64,000 nt of DNA from F22 sp963675625 (GTDB lineage: Bacteria > Bacteroidota > Bacteroidia > Bacteroidales > Bacteroidaceae). The DNA lies in NCBI GenBank assembly GCA_963675625.1, contig OY776497.1, forward strand, positions 1,798,001 to 1,862,000, given 5' to 3'. The position numbers and the translations under genes were made by a program. This document shows positions 17,668 through 26,579 of the stretch, in pieces (the first letter of the stretch is position 1; each line of letters opens with the position of its first letter). The notes below the pieces were generated by a model that worked only from the letters and a program-made list of their open reading frames with translations, ran no database searches and had not been told where the DNA came from.

Positions 17668-19360
17668 GTGTGGTTATGCATTGTTAGGGTGGCTTGCTTT
17701 GAGCTGTTCTATAGGATGTATGCCTATGTTTGCACAAAATTCTACTCATGCTACTGCGGTAGCAAATACAGATAGTACTTCTACTGACTCAGTCAAAGTA
17801 GTAAGACGTACTACGCGTGTTGATTTGCTGCATGCTGATAGAGGTATCGCTGATAGCAAACGCTATCCTGATGCACAAGTCCTTATTGGTAATGTGCAGT
17901 TCAAACATAAGCAAATGTATATGTATTGTGATAGTGCCTTGATATATCAGAAGAGCAACTCGTTTGAGGCATTTAGCAATGTGCGATGTGAGCAAGGAGA
18001 TACCTTGTTTATTTATAGCGATTATTTGTATTACGATGGGGAGATAGAGCTGGCTAAATTACGCAATCATGTGCGCATGATTAATCGAAATACGGTGCTA
18101 ACTACCGATAGTTTGAATTATGATCGTGTCTATAACTTAGGGTACTACTTTGAGGGTGGACGATTAAGTGATGAAGAAAATAACTTATCTTCTGATTGGG
18201 GTGAGTATAGTCCAGCCACAAAATGGGCTGTGTTTAATGATGATGTTGTCTTGTTGAATAAGCAATTTCAATTGTATTCTGATACTCTTAAGTATAATAG
18301 TGAAACAAAAGAAGCTGTTATCCTAGGTCCATCTACTATAAATAATCAACAGAACCATATTTACTCTAATCGTGGGGTATATCATACGAGTTCTGGACAA
18401 GCTGAGCTTTTGGATCGTTCAGTCTTAGTTAATGGCTCTAAACGAGTCACTGGTGATAGCCTTTTTTATGATCGAATCAGGGGGTATGCTGAGTTGTATA
18501 ATAATGTGGAGATGAAAGATACTCTGCAAAAAAATATCTTGAGGGGAGATTATATCTTTTATAATGAAATACTTCAAAGTGCTTTTGCTACGAAGAAAGC
18601 AGAAATTGTAGAGTATTCCCAAGGAGATAGTTTGCATCTGCATGCTGATACTTTGCAATTATCCACATTTAATCATGGAACTGATTCTATTGAGCGTCAG
18701 ATATATGCTTACCATAAAGTACGTTTTTATCGTACTGATTTACAAGGGGTTTGTGATTCGTTGACTTTCTTGTCTAAAGATTCATGCTTGACTTTATATA
18801 ACAACCCAGTTTTATGGAGTGGACAACAGCAATTGTATGGTGAGCAAGTGCAGATATTTATGAATGATTCAACTGTGGATCATATGGTTATCCCATCTCA
18901 AGCCTTTTCTATTGAACGTTTAGATTCGGTGCATTATAACCAAGTCTCTGGACAAGAAATGAAAGCGTTTATGCGAGATGGTGAACTACGTAAAGTAGAA
19001 GTAACTGGTAACGTACGTGTTGTCTATTATCCTCAAGAAAATAAAAATAAGGCATTTATGGGGATGAATTATAGTGAGAGCAGTAAGTTACAGATGTTTT
19101 TGAAAAACCAACAGATGGAGCGTATGATCATGAGTCCTCAAGCAAATGGAACGCTTTATCCTATGGATCAAATTCCTGCTGAAAAATATCGTTTGACCAA
19201 TTTTGCATGGATGGATTATCTTAGACCTCGTGCAGCTAAAGATATTTTCGAGTGGGTAGATAAAAAAGCATCGGATAAACTGAAAAAGACTAGTAGAAAG
19301 AAACCTGATAATCCAGATCGTAGCTTGGTTATTGAAAATGGTGTATCAATTGCAGAGTAG
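17624..19360 (+). CDS. OstA/LptA-like organic solvent tolerance protein
   Basis: About 578 residues. The ORF is open from 17540, but ATG 17624 (or 17618) gives the usual signal peptide (CGYALLGWLALSCSIGCMPM, cleavage after MFAQ), so the gene starts inside the last 44 bases of the preceding one. The body is a succession of OstA/LptA-type beta-jellyroll repeats (QVLIGNVQFKHKQMYMYCD, YSDYLYYDGEIELAKLRNHV, VRFYRTDLQGVCDSLTFLSK), the fold that carries lipopolysaccharide across the periplasm. Lack of a C-terminal barrel distinguishes it from LptD. LPS transport is inferred from the family. The C terminus is basic. Confidence 0.82.
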   Translation: MGKSAPLNIQVGLSKCGYALLGWLALSCSIGCMPMFAQNSTHATAVANTDSTSTDSVKVVRRTTRVDLLHADRGIADSKRYPDAQVLIGNVQFKHKQMYMYCDSALIYQKSNSFEAFSNVRCEQGDTLFIYSDYLYYDGEIELAKLRNHVRMINRNTVLTTDSLNYDRVYNLGYYFEGGRLSDEENNLSSDWGEYSPATKWAVFNDDVVLLNKQFQLYSDTLKYNSETKEAVILGPSTINNQQNHIYSNRGVYHTSSGQAELLDRSVLVNGSKRVTGDSLFYDRIRGYAELYNNVEMKDTLQKNILRGDYIFYNEILQSAFATKKAEIVEYSQGDSLHLHADTLQLSTFNHGTDSIERQIYAYHKVRFYRTDLQGVCDSLTFLSKDSCLTLYNNPVLWSGQQQLYGEQVQIFMNDSTVDHMVIPSQAFSIERLDSVHYNQVSGQEMKAFMRDGELRKVEVTGNVRVVYYPQENKNKAFMGMNYSESSKLQMFLKNQQMERMIMSPQANGTLYPMDQIPAEKYRLTNFAWMDYLRPRAAKDIFEWVDKKASDKLKKTSRKKPDNPDRSLVIENGVSIAE

Positions 19361-19383
19361 TCAGTAATGTAAAGAAGTGAATT

Positions 19384-19695
19384 ATGGCATTATTTGGACG
19401 ATTTTTTGGAAATCAAAAACCACGCCCTTTTGAGCACAAATATATCTTTGTGGATGAACGCAAGGAGAAGCTAAAAGAGATGGAAGAGCGTGTACGTCGT
19501 GAGGTGGAAGGGGATAAAGGTCAACAAGAAACTTACGATGCTGAAAAACGTATAAGAGGACGTATCAAAGAGCAAAGTTCTCATTTGCGAAGACGTTCGG
19601 AAAGTGGTAAACGTCCCATTTCGGTGGGAATGATCTTGTTAATTATTATTGGATTATTTATTTTATGGTATTTCTTATCAAAAGGGACCGTTTAA
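19384..19695 (+). CDS. Small single-pass membrane protein upstream of mutL
   Basis: 103 residues: charged cytoplasmic N-terminal region (residues 20-78, rich in E, K, R) and one C-terminal transmembrane helix (SVGMILLIIIGLFILWYFL, about residues 80-98). Type of anchoring suggests a tail-anchored protein. The gene is 23 bases after the OstA-like gene and 38 before mutL. No known domain is recognised; function unknown. Confidence 0.75.
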   Translation: MALFGRFFGNQKPRPFEHKYIFVDERKEKLKEMEERVRREVEGDKGQQETYDAEKRIRGRIKEQSSHLRRRSESGKRPISVGMILLIIIGLFILWYFLSKGTV

Positions 19696-19733
19696 TAATC
19701 AAGTATAAGTATAGACATTAAAAGAGCAATATA

Positions 19734-21794
19734 TTGAGTGATATCATACAATTATTGCCCGATTCAATAGCTAATCAAATAGCCGCTGGTGAAGTCATCG
19801 AATCACCAGCTTCTGTAGTCAAAGAGTTGATGGAAAATGCTATTGATGCAGGGGCAACACAAATTGATGTACACGTTGTGGATGCTGGACGTACTTTGAT
19901 CCAGGTTATCGACAATGGAAAAGGTATGTCGCCAACGGATGCTCGTATGTGCTTCGAGCGTCATGCAACATCTAAAATCCGTAAAGCAGATGATTTATTT
20001 GCTTTGACTACCATGGGCTTTCGTGGAGAGGCTTTGGCTTCTATTGCTGCGGTAGCTCATGTAGAATTACGTACGCGACGGGTTGAAGATGAAGTCGGGG
20101 CTTTGTTGACTGTTGAAGGCTCGCAGGTGAAGCAGCAAGAAGTTGTTGCGCAAGCAAGACCTGGTAGTCAGTTCTTGATAAAAAATCTTTTTTATAATAC
20201 TCCTGGACGACGTAAATTTATGAAACGGGATAGTGTGGAATTGAAGAAAATATCTACACAATTCCAGCATATTGTATTAGTCTATCCAAATGTCTCTTTT
20301 ACGTTGTATAGTAATGAGACCAAGATATTTGATTTGCGCGCAGGGTCGCACATGAAGCGTATAACAGATTTATATTCTTCGAGTTTACAAAAGAAGTTGC
20401 TTACTATTGACTTAGATACTTCACTTGTGAAAATTCAAGGGTATGTAGGGAAGACTGATTCTGCGGTGAAGAATCGCAAGTACGATTATATTTTTGTCAA
20501 CGGCCGATATATTCGTCATCCTTACTTTCAAAGTGCTGTACGTCATGCCTATGAGAATTTGATTCCTCACGGGTATCATGTTAATTATTTTATATTTCTG
20601 GAAGTGGATCCTTCCAATGTGGATGTCAATGTGCATCCCAATAAAACGGAGGTGAAGTTTGCAGATGATCAAGCAATATGGCAATTTATATCTGCCTCTA
20701 TTAAAGAAGCAGTAGGAAAACACCATTTTTCACCAGTTATTGATTTTGACACAGAGGATAAACCTGAAATTCCCGCGTTTACAGGACAAGCTCCTGCAGA
20801 AAGCTCTTATCAAGGTGAAGAATTACAGTATAATTCTACATATAACCCATTTGATAATAGCGTGATTGGAGATGATAGGTATGGAGATATGGTTAATATC
20901 CCAGATTTTTCAGAACCACTTCAAGGAGTGGGAGCTACGACAGGTTTGTCATATGATAATAGTGCTGCAGCGCAACATACGGATACTATCCCATCTCGTG
21001 TGGGAACCATAGTTGATGGTAATGTATATGGTAAAGATGATATACAAGTTGAATATAAAACTGGTGAATGGCTAATTGATTATGATTCTACTGGTATAAT
21101 CAATCCTACGCCGTCTGGTATTAGCCCAGCTGATTGGCAAGAGCCTGTACATCATACACAAGCATTAGCTATAGAAGGGGAAACTATACATAGTGTCCTT
21201 GGAAATGAAGATGTTTTTAAAACTATTCCAGATAACCCTGAAGTAATTCAAGGTCTGAATAGATATATTGTTGTTAATGGTATAAATGGCCTATACTTGA
21301 TTGATCAAAGAAGAGCACATATTCGTATATTATATGAACGGTATATGCAACAGTTGGAACAAAAGCAAGGAGCTTCCCAAGGGATGCTTTTTCCTGAAAT
21401 ATTGGAGCTCTCTCAGGTGGATATCCCATTTTTTCAACAGATTCTTCCTCAGCTTCGTTTTCTTGGTTTCGATTTAGCTGATTTAGGTGGAGGAAGTTAT
21501 TCTTTGAATGGCATTCCTGTTGGAGTGGAACCTAGTCAAGGTGTGGAGCTTTTGCGTCAATTGCTTGTGACATCTATGGAGCGTGATGGTGAAGTACCCA
21601 ATTCTTTATCGCATCAAATAGCAGATACAATGGCTCGTGCAACAGCAATCCACTATGATCAGACACTGGGAAAGGATGAGATGCAAGCAATAGTTGAAGA
21701 ACTCTTTACAACAAATTCCCCTGCAATAACTCCCAATGGAAAACAAGTGTTTGTTGCCTTTGACCCACAACGTCTGAAAGAAATATTTGATTAG
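19734..21794 (+). CDS. mutL: DNA mismatch repair protein MutL (endonuclease motifs degenerate)
   Basis: 686 residues, TTG start (19734). The N-terminal GHKL ATPase is intact: VKELMENAIDAGA, IDNGKGM, RHATSKI and GFRGEALASIA. The C-terminal dimerisation domain is present (from about residue 500). The metal-binding endonuclease motif DQHA(X)2E(X)4E reads DQRRAHIRILYE (residues 524-535), so His, Ala and the first Glu are replaced. The C-terminal CPxGRP-type motif reads SPAITPNGK. The protein therefore probably acts as a matchmaker without nicking activity. The linker (residues 340-480) is long and low-complexity. Last gene of the operon; terminator 21799-21837. Confidence 0.95.
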   Translation: MSDIIQLLPDSIANQIAAGEVIESPASVVKELMENAIDAGATQIDVHVVDAGRTLIQVIDNGKGMSPTDARMCFERHATSKIRKADDLFALTTMGFRGEALASIAAVAHVELRTRRVEDEVGALLTVEGSQVKQQEVVAQARPGSQFLIKNLFYNTPGRRKFMKRDSVELKKISTQFQHIVLVYPNVSFTLYSNETKIFDLRAGSHMKRITDLYSSSLQKKLLTIDLDTSLVKIQGYVGKTDSAVKNRKYDYIFVNGRYIRHPYFQSAVRHAYENLIPHGYHVNYFIFLEVDPSNVDVNVHPNKTEVKFADDQAIWQFISASIKEAVGKHHFSPVIDFDTEDKPEIPAFTGQAPAESSYQGEELQYNSTYNPFDNSVIGDDRYGDMVNIPDFSEPLQGVGATTGLSYDNSAAAQHTDTIPSRVGTIVDGNVYGKDDIQVEYKTGEWLIDYDSTGIINPTPSGISPADWQEPVHHTQALAIEGETIHSVLGNEDVFKTIPDNPEVIQGLNRYIVVNGINGLYLIDQRRAHIRILYERYMQQLEQKQGASQGMLFPEILELSQVDIPFFQQILPQLRFLGFDLADLGGGSYSLNGIPVGVEPSQGVELLRQLLVTSMERDGEVPNSLSHQIADTMARATAIHYDQTLGKDEMQAIVEELFTTNSPAITPNGKQVFVAFDPQRLKEIFD

Positions 21795-21798
21795 TATG

Positions 21799-21837
21799 AA
21801 AAAGACCAAATCTCCTTCTTGGCGATTTGGTCTTTTT
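21799..21837. terminator. Bidirectional terminator between mutL and rng
   Basis: 14-bp perfect stem (21799-21812 with 21824-21837) with A and T runs at the two ends, serving convergent mutL and rng. Confidence 0.9.
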
Positions 21838-21882
21838 TAATTTCAGGTAAGCTTACTATAAGCCACTTTTCGTCATAGGTTT

Positions 21883-23466
21883 CTACTTGACCTCATCAAT
21901 CTTTTCTTTCATGTCGATCTCTTCACCATTTTCATCGTAGAAAACATATTGCAAGAAGGCTAGCTTCTCGCTTGGCATAACTTTAACACCAAAACCGTAT
22001 TTCATACGCCAACGGCGTTTCATGGAGATCCATCCTTGAGTGATGTAAGCATGTACATAAGGGTGTATATGCAAGGTAAATTTAGCAACCTTTAATTTGT
22101 TTACTAGGTAGTCAATTTTACTCTCTAACGTATCTGTAAATAGGATCGATGATTTAATCTTGCCTTTGCCATAACATACAGGACAAGTTTCATCGGTGTC
22201 TACTGACATCGCAGGGCGAACTCTCTGACGTGTGATTTGCATCAGTCCAAATTTACTGAGTGGCAAAATGTTGTGGCGAGCTCTATCTTTTTGCATATTC
22301 GTGCACATACGCTCATATAATTTTTGGCGATTTGCGGCTTCATGCATGTCAATAAAGTCTACCACAATGATTCCTCCCATATCTCGGAGACGTAACTGAC
22401 GCGCCAACTCATCTGCAGCACCTAGATTCACTTCTAAGGCATTAGCTTCTTGGCCATCAGCATTTTTTGTTCGGTTCCCACTATTCACATCCACCACGTG
22501 CAATGCTTCGGTTGACTCAATAATCAAATATGCGCCTCGCTTGTAGGAGACGGTTCTACCGAAAGACGACTTAATTTGCTTGGTAATGGCGAAATTGTCA
22601 AATATGGGCAACTTCCCTTTGTACATCTTGACTATGTCTGCTCGGTCAGGAGCGATCAACGACACGTAATCCTTGATTTCGGCATAGACAGTGGAATCAT
22701 TTACGTAGATGTTCTCAAACGAAGGATTAAACAAGTCGCGGAGAAGTCCCACGGCTCTACTAGTCTCTTCGTGAATCAGAGAAGGAAAGCTCTTGGCTTT
22801 TTGTACTTTGTTAATGGCATCTTCCCATTGTTTTAAAAGGAATTTAAGTTCAGCGTCCAGTTCTGAGGCTCGTTTCCCCTCGGCAACTGTGCGGACTATA
22901 ACGCCAAAACGCTTAGGCTTTATGCTCATAATGAGCTGTCGAAGTCTGGAGCGTTCTTCTGCTGATTTAATTTTTTGCGATACCGATACCTTATCATTAA
23001 AGGGCATCAAAACTAGAAAACGACCAGCGAAAGATAGTTCGCAGGTGAGTCGAGGCCCCTTGGTTGATATCGGTTCTTTGACAACTTGTACGATAACTTC
23101 TTGGCCTTGTGTGACAATGTCATTGATGGCTCCTTGTTTATCGATGTCAGGTAGGACTGTCGATTTTGAGATAGGGAAAAGCTTTTTACGGTCGCTCATC
23201 ACTTGTCTCACGTACTTGTTGAGAGAGTTAAACTGTGGCCCTAGATCCAAATAATGAAGAAAAGCGTCTTTTTCGTAGCCTACATTTACAAAGCAAGCAT
23301 TTAATCCTGGCATTAGTTTTTTGATACGTGCCACATATAGATTGCCTACTGCAAATTTTTCGTCACTACCTTCGCTCTGTAGCTCTACAAGACTTTTGTC
23401 TTCCAAGAGAGCAAGTGAGACTTCTTTAGGCTGGACGTCTACTACTAATTCGCTCTTTACACTCAT
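21883..23466 (-). CDS. rng: Ribonuclease E/G family protein (RNase G)
   Basis: About 527 residues from ATG 23466 (MSVKSELVVDVQPKE); the longer reading to 23532 adds a hydrophobic lead that does not belong to the family. S1 RNA-binding domain (GNLYVARIKKLMPGLNACFVN), catalytic core with the metal-binding region GGIIVVDFIDMHEAANRQ, and the CPVCYGKGKI zinc-link motif. It lacks the long C-terminal scaffold of RNase E, so it is of the short RNase G type. It cleaves single-stranded RNA in mRNA turnover and rRNA maturation. It lies downstream of the HU-family and mS38-like genes on the same strand. Confidence 0.94.
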   Translation of the reverse strand: MSVKSELVVDVQPKEVSLALLEDKSLVELQSEGSDEKFAVGNLYVARIKKLMPGLNACFVNVGYEKDAFLHYLDLGPQFNSLNKYVRQVMSDRKKLFPISKSTVLPDIDKQGAINDIVTQGQEVIVQVVKEPISTKGPRLTCELSFAGRFLVLMPFNDKVSVSQKIKSAEERSRLRQLIMSIKPKRFGVIVRTVAEGKRASELDAELKFLLKQWEDAINKVQKAKSFPSLIHEETSRAVGLLRDLFNPSFENIYVNDSTVYAEIKDYVSLIAPDRADIVKMYKGKLPIFDNFAITKQIKSSFGRTVSYKRGAYLIIESTEALHVVDVNSGNRTKNADGQEANALEVNLGAADELARQLRLRDMGGIIVVDFIDMHEAANRQKLYERMCTNMQKDRARHNILPLSKFGLMQITRQRVRPAMSVDTDETCPVCYGKGKIKSSILFTDTLESKIDYLVNKLKVAKFTLHIHPYVHAYITQGWISMKRRWRMKYGFGVKVMPSEKLAFLQYVFYDENGEEIDMKEKIDEVK

Positions 23467-23573
23467 TACATTGTCATTGGGGTTGAGTTTGTTAATAAAA
23501 TAGAAAAACAAACTTGAAAGAGATTCCTTCACAAGTTTGTTTTCTATCTTTGAATCTAAAGACTAGATCGAGA

Positions 23574-23666
23574 TTATTTTCTCGTCTTGTGTCTATTCTT
23601 TCTTAATCTTTTTTTACGCTTATGCGTAGACATTTTATGTCTCTTTTTTTTCTTTCCACTAGGCAT
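23574..23666 (-). CDS. 30-residue very basic protein, AURKAIP1/COX24 (mS38)-like
   Basis: ATG 23666 to TAA 23574 encodes 30 residues beginning MPSGKKKKRHKMSTHKRK and ending NRHKTRK; 18 are Lys, Arg or His-type basic residues and none is acidic. The pattern GKKKKRHKMSTHKRKKRLRK matches what I recall of the DUF1713/AURKAIP1-COX24 family, whose mitochondrial member is ribosomal protein mS38. A small-subunit ribosomal role is therefore likely but inferred. It sits between the HU-family gene (52 bases) and rng (107 bases), all on the minus strand. No signal peptide. Too short for most gene finders. Confidence 0.8.
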   Translation of the reverse strand: MPSGKKKKRHKMSTHKRKKRLRKNRHKTRK

Positions 23667-23718
23667 AGCTTCAATATTTTAAAATTAGTACTCTATGATG
23701 TTATTATTTCTCTTTTTC

Positions 23719-24018
23719 TTACTTTTTTATCTCAACTGGGCATTCTTCTTGAACTCTATCTAAGAATGTCTTAGATGGTTTGAATACTGGCATTCTTCTC
23801 GCAGGAATCACCATTGTGGTGTTGTTGTTTATATTGCGAGCAGTTTTAGCTTTGCGTAGCTGAGGGAAAAAACCTCCAAAACCTCTGATTGTTACTTGTT
23901 CTCCACGACAAACTTCGTCTTGAACTAGTTGTAAAAACAGGTCTAAGATGTTTTGTACATCACTCTTAGGCACACCCGTTTTTAGTTGGATTTCTTTGTA
24001 TAGTTCCTGTCTAGTCAT
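23719..24018 (-). CDS. HU/IHF-family DNA-binding protein
   Basis: 99 residues, typical length. Helical N-terminal half (TRQELYKEIQLKTGVPKSDVQNILDLFLQLV) and the beta-arm region with VTIRGFGGFFPQLRKAKTARN and the conserved PARRMPVFKPSKTF end. It bends and compacts DNA as a dimer. Whether it is HU or IHF-like cannot be decided. It heads the leftward group with the mS38-like gene and rng; a -7 box lies at 24090-24097. Confidence 0.93.
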   Translation of the reverse strand: MTRQELYKEIQLKTGVPKSDVQNILDLFLQLVQDEVCRGEQVTIRGFGGFFPQLRKAKTARNINNNTTMVIPARRMPVFKPSKTFLDRVQEECPVEIKK

Positions 24019-24089
24019 TTGGACTTTTCTATGAAATTTATTGAGTCATTTGCATTAGGGCATACTACTCTATTTTACTATTTGGTGTG

Positions 24090-24120
24090 CAAATATACTG
24101 CTTTTTCCTCGATGTAGAAA
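24090..24120 (-). promoter_or_regulatory. Promoter of the HU-family gene
   Basis: -7 TATATTTG (minus strand, 24090-24097); -33-like TTTC at 24117-24120, 19-bp spacer. Confidence 0.6.
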
Positions 24121-24194
24121 AAAACTGCCTTAGATTTTCTCTCAAAAAACACAAAAACATTATTTTTGTCACTCAATATCAGTAGATTAGAATA

Positions 24195-25289
24195 ATGAGC
24201 AATAATTTTTCAAGTAAAATACTCGCGTGGTATGATGAGCATAAGAGAGATCTTCCATGGCGACAAACAAAAGATCCATATCAAATATGGATTTCAGAAA
24301 TCATTTTGCAGCAAACGCGTGTAGAACAAGGATTAGGATATTTTGAGCGTTTCATGCAGCGATTTCCGACATTTCATCAGTTAGCGTCAGCGCCAGAAGA
24401 TGATGTGATGAAACTGTGGCAAGGATTAGGGTATTATTCTCGAGCTCGTAATTTGCATAAGGCTGCCAAGCAAATTCAAGAGGTTTTTCCAGTTACATAT
24501 AAAGATGTCTTGGCATTACCAGGTGTCGGACCCTATACCGCTGCAGCTATTTGTTCTTTTGCATATGGTATGGCTTATCCTGTTTTGGATGGTAATGTAT
24601 ATAGAGTGTTGGGAAGATATTTAGCTATTCCAGAAGCAATTGAAACCTCTAAAGGTAAGCGAATATATGCACAAGCTGCATCTGAATTATTAGATCAAAA
24701 ACGACCAGCTGATTATAATCAAGGAATTATGGATTTTGGTGCGACTCATTGTACACAGCATCAGCCTAAATGTGATATTTGTCCACTACAAGATTCTTGT
24801 GCTTCATATGGGCAACGAAAAGTTGCAGAATTTCCTGTTAAGAAAAAACGCCCTAAGGTTGTAGATCGTTATTTGTATTATATAAGTGTATCAGATGGGG
24901 TATGTACTCATATATACAAAAGAAGCCAGCCTGGTATTTGGCGGCAATTGTATGAGTTCCCTTTCTTTGAAACTGACCATTTGTTATCAACAACGGAATG
25001 TTTGGGTCATGAGAGTGTGCAACGTTTTTTAGATTTAGGTGATCAAGTAACTTATCAAGTTGTGGTGCAGGATCAGAAACATCTGCTTTCCCATCAACGT
25101 TTACACATGACTTGCTTGCATATAACAATTCCAACAGAACTTTTATGGTCTGAGGATGGACAGAATGCTATGCGCGGGTTAAGTGATAATGATTTACATA
25201 AAGTATCCAGTCAAGATCTGCTTGAATATCCTTACCATAAGATGATGGCTCAGTTTGCCGATAAAATACAAAAGCTGCTCAAACCGTAA
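24195..25289 (+). CDS. mutY: A/G-specific adenine glycosylase MutY
   Basis: 364 residues. Removes adenine opposite 8-oxoguanine. Helix-hairpin-helix LPGVGPYTAAAICSF, catalytic Glu in WISEIILQQTR (E35), catalytic Asp in YPVLDGNVYRVLGRY, and the iron-sulfur loop C-x6-C-x2-C-x5-C (CTQHQPKCDICPLQDSC). The C-terminal NUDIX-like MutT domain that recognises 8-oxoG starts near residue 225 (KKKRPKVVDRYLYYISV). Single gene; a hairpin overlapping the stop codon separates it from the facing coaBC operon. Confidence 0.96.
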   Translation: MSNNFSSKILAWYDEHKRDLPWRQTKDPYQIWISEIILQQTRVEQGLGYFERFMQRFPTFHQLASAPEDDVMKLWQGLGYYSRARNLHKAAKQIQEVFPVTYKDVLALPGVGPYTAAAICSFAYGMAYPVLDGNVYRVLGRYLAIPEAIETSKGKRIYAQAASELLDQKRPADYNQGIMDFGATHCTQHQPKCDICPLQDSCASYGQRKVAEFPVKKKRPKVVDRYLYYISVSDGVCTHIYKRSQPGIWRQLYEFPFFETDHLLSTTECLGHESVQRFLDLGDQVTYQVVVQDQKHLLSHQRLHMTCLHITIPTELLWSEDGQNAMRGLSDNDLHKVSSQDLLEYPYHKMMAQFADKIQKLLKP

Positions 25290-25305
25290 GGATGAGCAGC
25301 TTTTG
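25269..25305. terminator. Bidirectional terminator between mutY and coaBC
   Basis: 13-bp perfect stem CAAAAGCTGCTCA/TGAGCAGCTTTTG (25269-25281 with 25293-25305). Its left arm lies within the last codons of mutY. Confidence 0.8.
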
Positions 25306-25322
25306 TGTAGTATTTGTAAAAA

Positions 25323-26579
25323 TTAGAGCTTGCAGATTTTATTGACAATGTGAACAGCAACTTCTCTCTTTTTCATTAAGGGAAGTGTTTCATTGTTGTC
25401 GGGGGTGATCAGGGTCACTTTGTTGGTTTCGTGACCAAATCCTGCACCAGCGTCTTCTAAAGAATTCATGACTATTAAATCTAAATTCTTCTTTTTCATT
25501 TTTATTTGTGCATTAACCATGGCATCTTGAGTCTCTAAAGCAAAGCCAACTAAAATTTGTTGATTTGTTTTTTTCTCGCCTACAGCAGCGGCAATATCTT
25601 GTGTGCCAGTAAGTGTTATTGTCATGTCTGCTCCAGTTTCGCGTTTGATCTTTTGTTCTGCTGGATGAGAAGGGGTGTAATCGGCTACAGCAGCACACAT
25701 TATTAATATGTCTTGTGAGGCCTGGTGAGTCATGACTGCATGATACATATCAGAAGCACTTACCACATCAATCATGTGAATTTCTCCATCTTCTAGGGCA
25801 GATGGACGAGGAACTCCAGGTCCTGCTACGACTGTGACTTCAGCACCTCTTTCAGCACAGACCGAGGCCAAAGCCATGCCCATTTTTCCACTGGAGTGAT
25901 TACCTATAAAACGTACAGGATCAATTTTTTCATATGTTGGCCCTGCTGTAATAAGTACTTTCTTTCCTTTTAAAGGGTATGCATCCGAGTTGATGCTGCG
26001 GTCATTTTGACTGAAATATTGATTGACTATTTCAACGATTCGTTCAGGCTCTTCCATACGTCCCTTTCCAACTAAATGGCTAGCTAGCTCTCCGCTAGTT
26101 GGATCAATGATATGGTTGCCATATCCTCGTAAAACTTCGATATTGTGTTGAGTCGATGGGTGAATGTACATATCCAAATCCATGGCAGGTGCAATGAAAA
26201 CAGGCGCTTTACACGATAGATATGTTGTCACTAGCATGTTATCAGCTACTCCATTAGCCATCTTGCCAAGAGTTGAAGCACTACATGGTGCTATTAACAT
26301 CATATCTGCCCACAAGCCTATATCCACGTGACTGTGCCAAGAGCCATCTTTGCTATCAAAAAATTCGCTGACAACTGCTCTTCCGCTAAGTGCCGCTAAA
26401 GTTGTAGGAGTAATGAAATGTTTACCAGATGGAGTTATAACAACTTGTACTTCAGCACCTTGCTTAATGAGTCCGCGAAGTATATAACATGCTTTATAAG
26501 CTGCAATACTTCCAGTGATACCTAGGACTATTTTCTTTCCTTTAAGATAATTCATATGCATATTGAGATTATTGGCCAT
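25323..26579 (-). CDS. coaBC: Bifunctional phosphopantothenoylcysteine decarboxylase / phosphopantothenate-cysteine ligase
   Basis: 418 residues; two steps of coenzyme A synthesis. N-terminal FMN-dependent CoaC domain (GITGSIAAYKA, SASTLGKMANG, APAMDLDM) and C-terminal CoaB domain with GPTYEKIDPVRFIGNHSSGK and the KIKR motif. The ORF start at 26579 overlaps the exonuclease gene by 11 bases; ATG 26561 or 26555 (MNYLKGKKIVL) would fit the family equally well. Third gene of the dnaN - exonuclease - coaBC operon. Confidence 0.95.
   Translation of the reverse strand: MANNLNMHMNYLKGKKIVLGITGSIAAYKACYILRGLIKQGAEVQVVITPSGKHFITPTTLAALSGRAVVSEFFDSKDGSWHSHVDIGLWADMMLIAPCSASTLGKMANGVADNMLVTTYLSCKAPVFIAPAMDLDMYIHPSTQHNIEVLRGYGNHIIDPTSGELASHLVGKGRMEEPERIVEIVNQYFSQNDRSINSDAYPLKGKKVLITAGPTYEKIDPVRFIGNHSSGKMGMALASVCAERGAEVTVVAGPGVPRPSALEDGEIHMIDVVSASDMYHAVMTHQASQDILIMCAAVADYTPSHPAEQKIKRETGADMTITLTGTQDIAAAVGEKKTNQQILVGFALETQDAMVNAQIKMKKKNLDLIVMNSLEDAGAGFGHETNKVTLITPDNNETLPLMKKREVAVHIVNKICKL

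Noticed and set aside
22793..23254. Plus-strand ORF of 153 codons inside rng
   Set aside because: Antisense to a conserved enzyme with no family signature.
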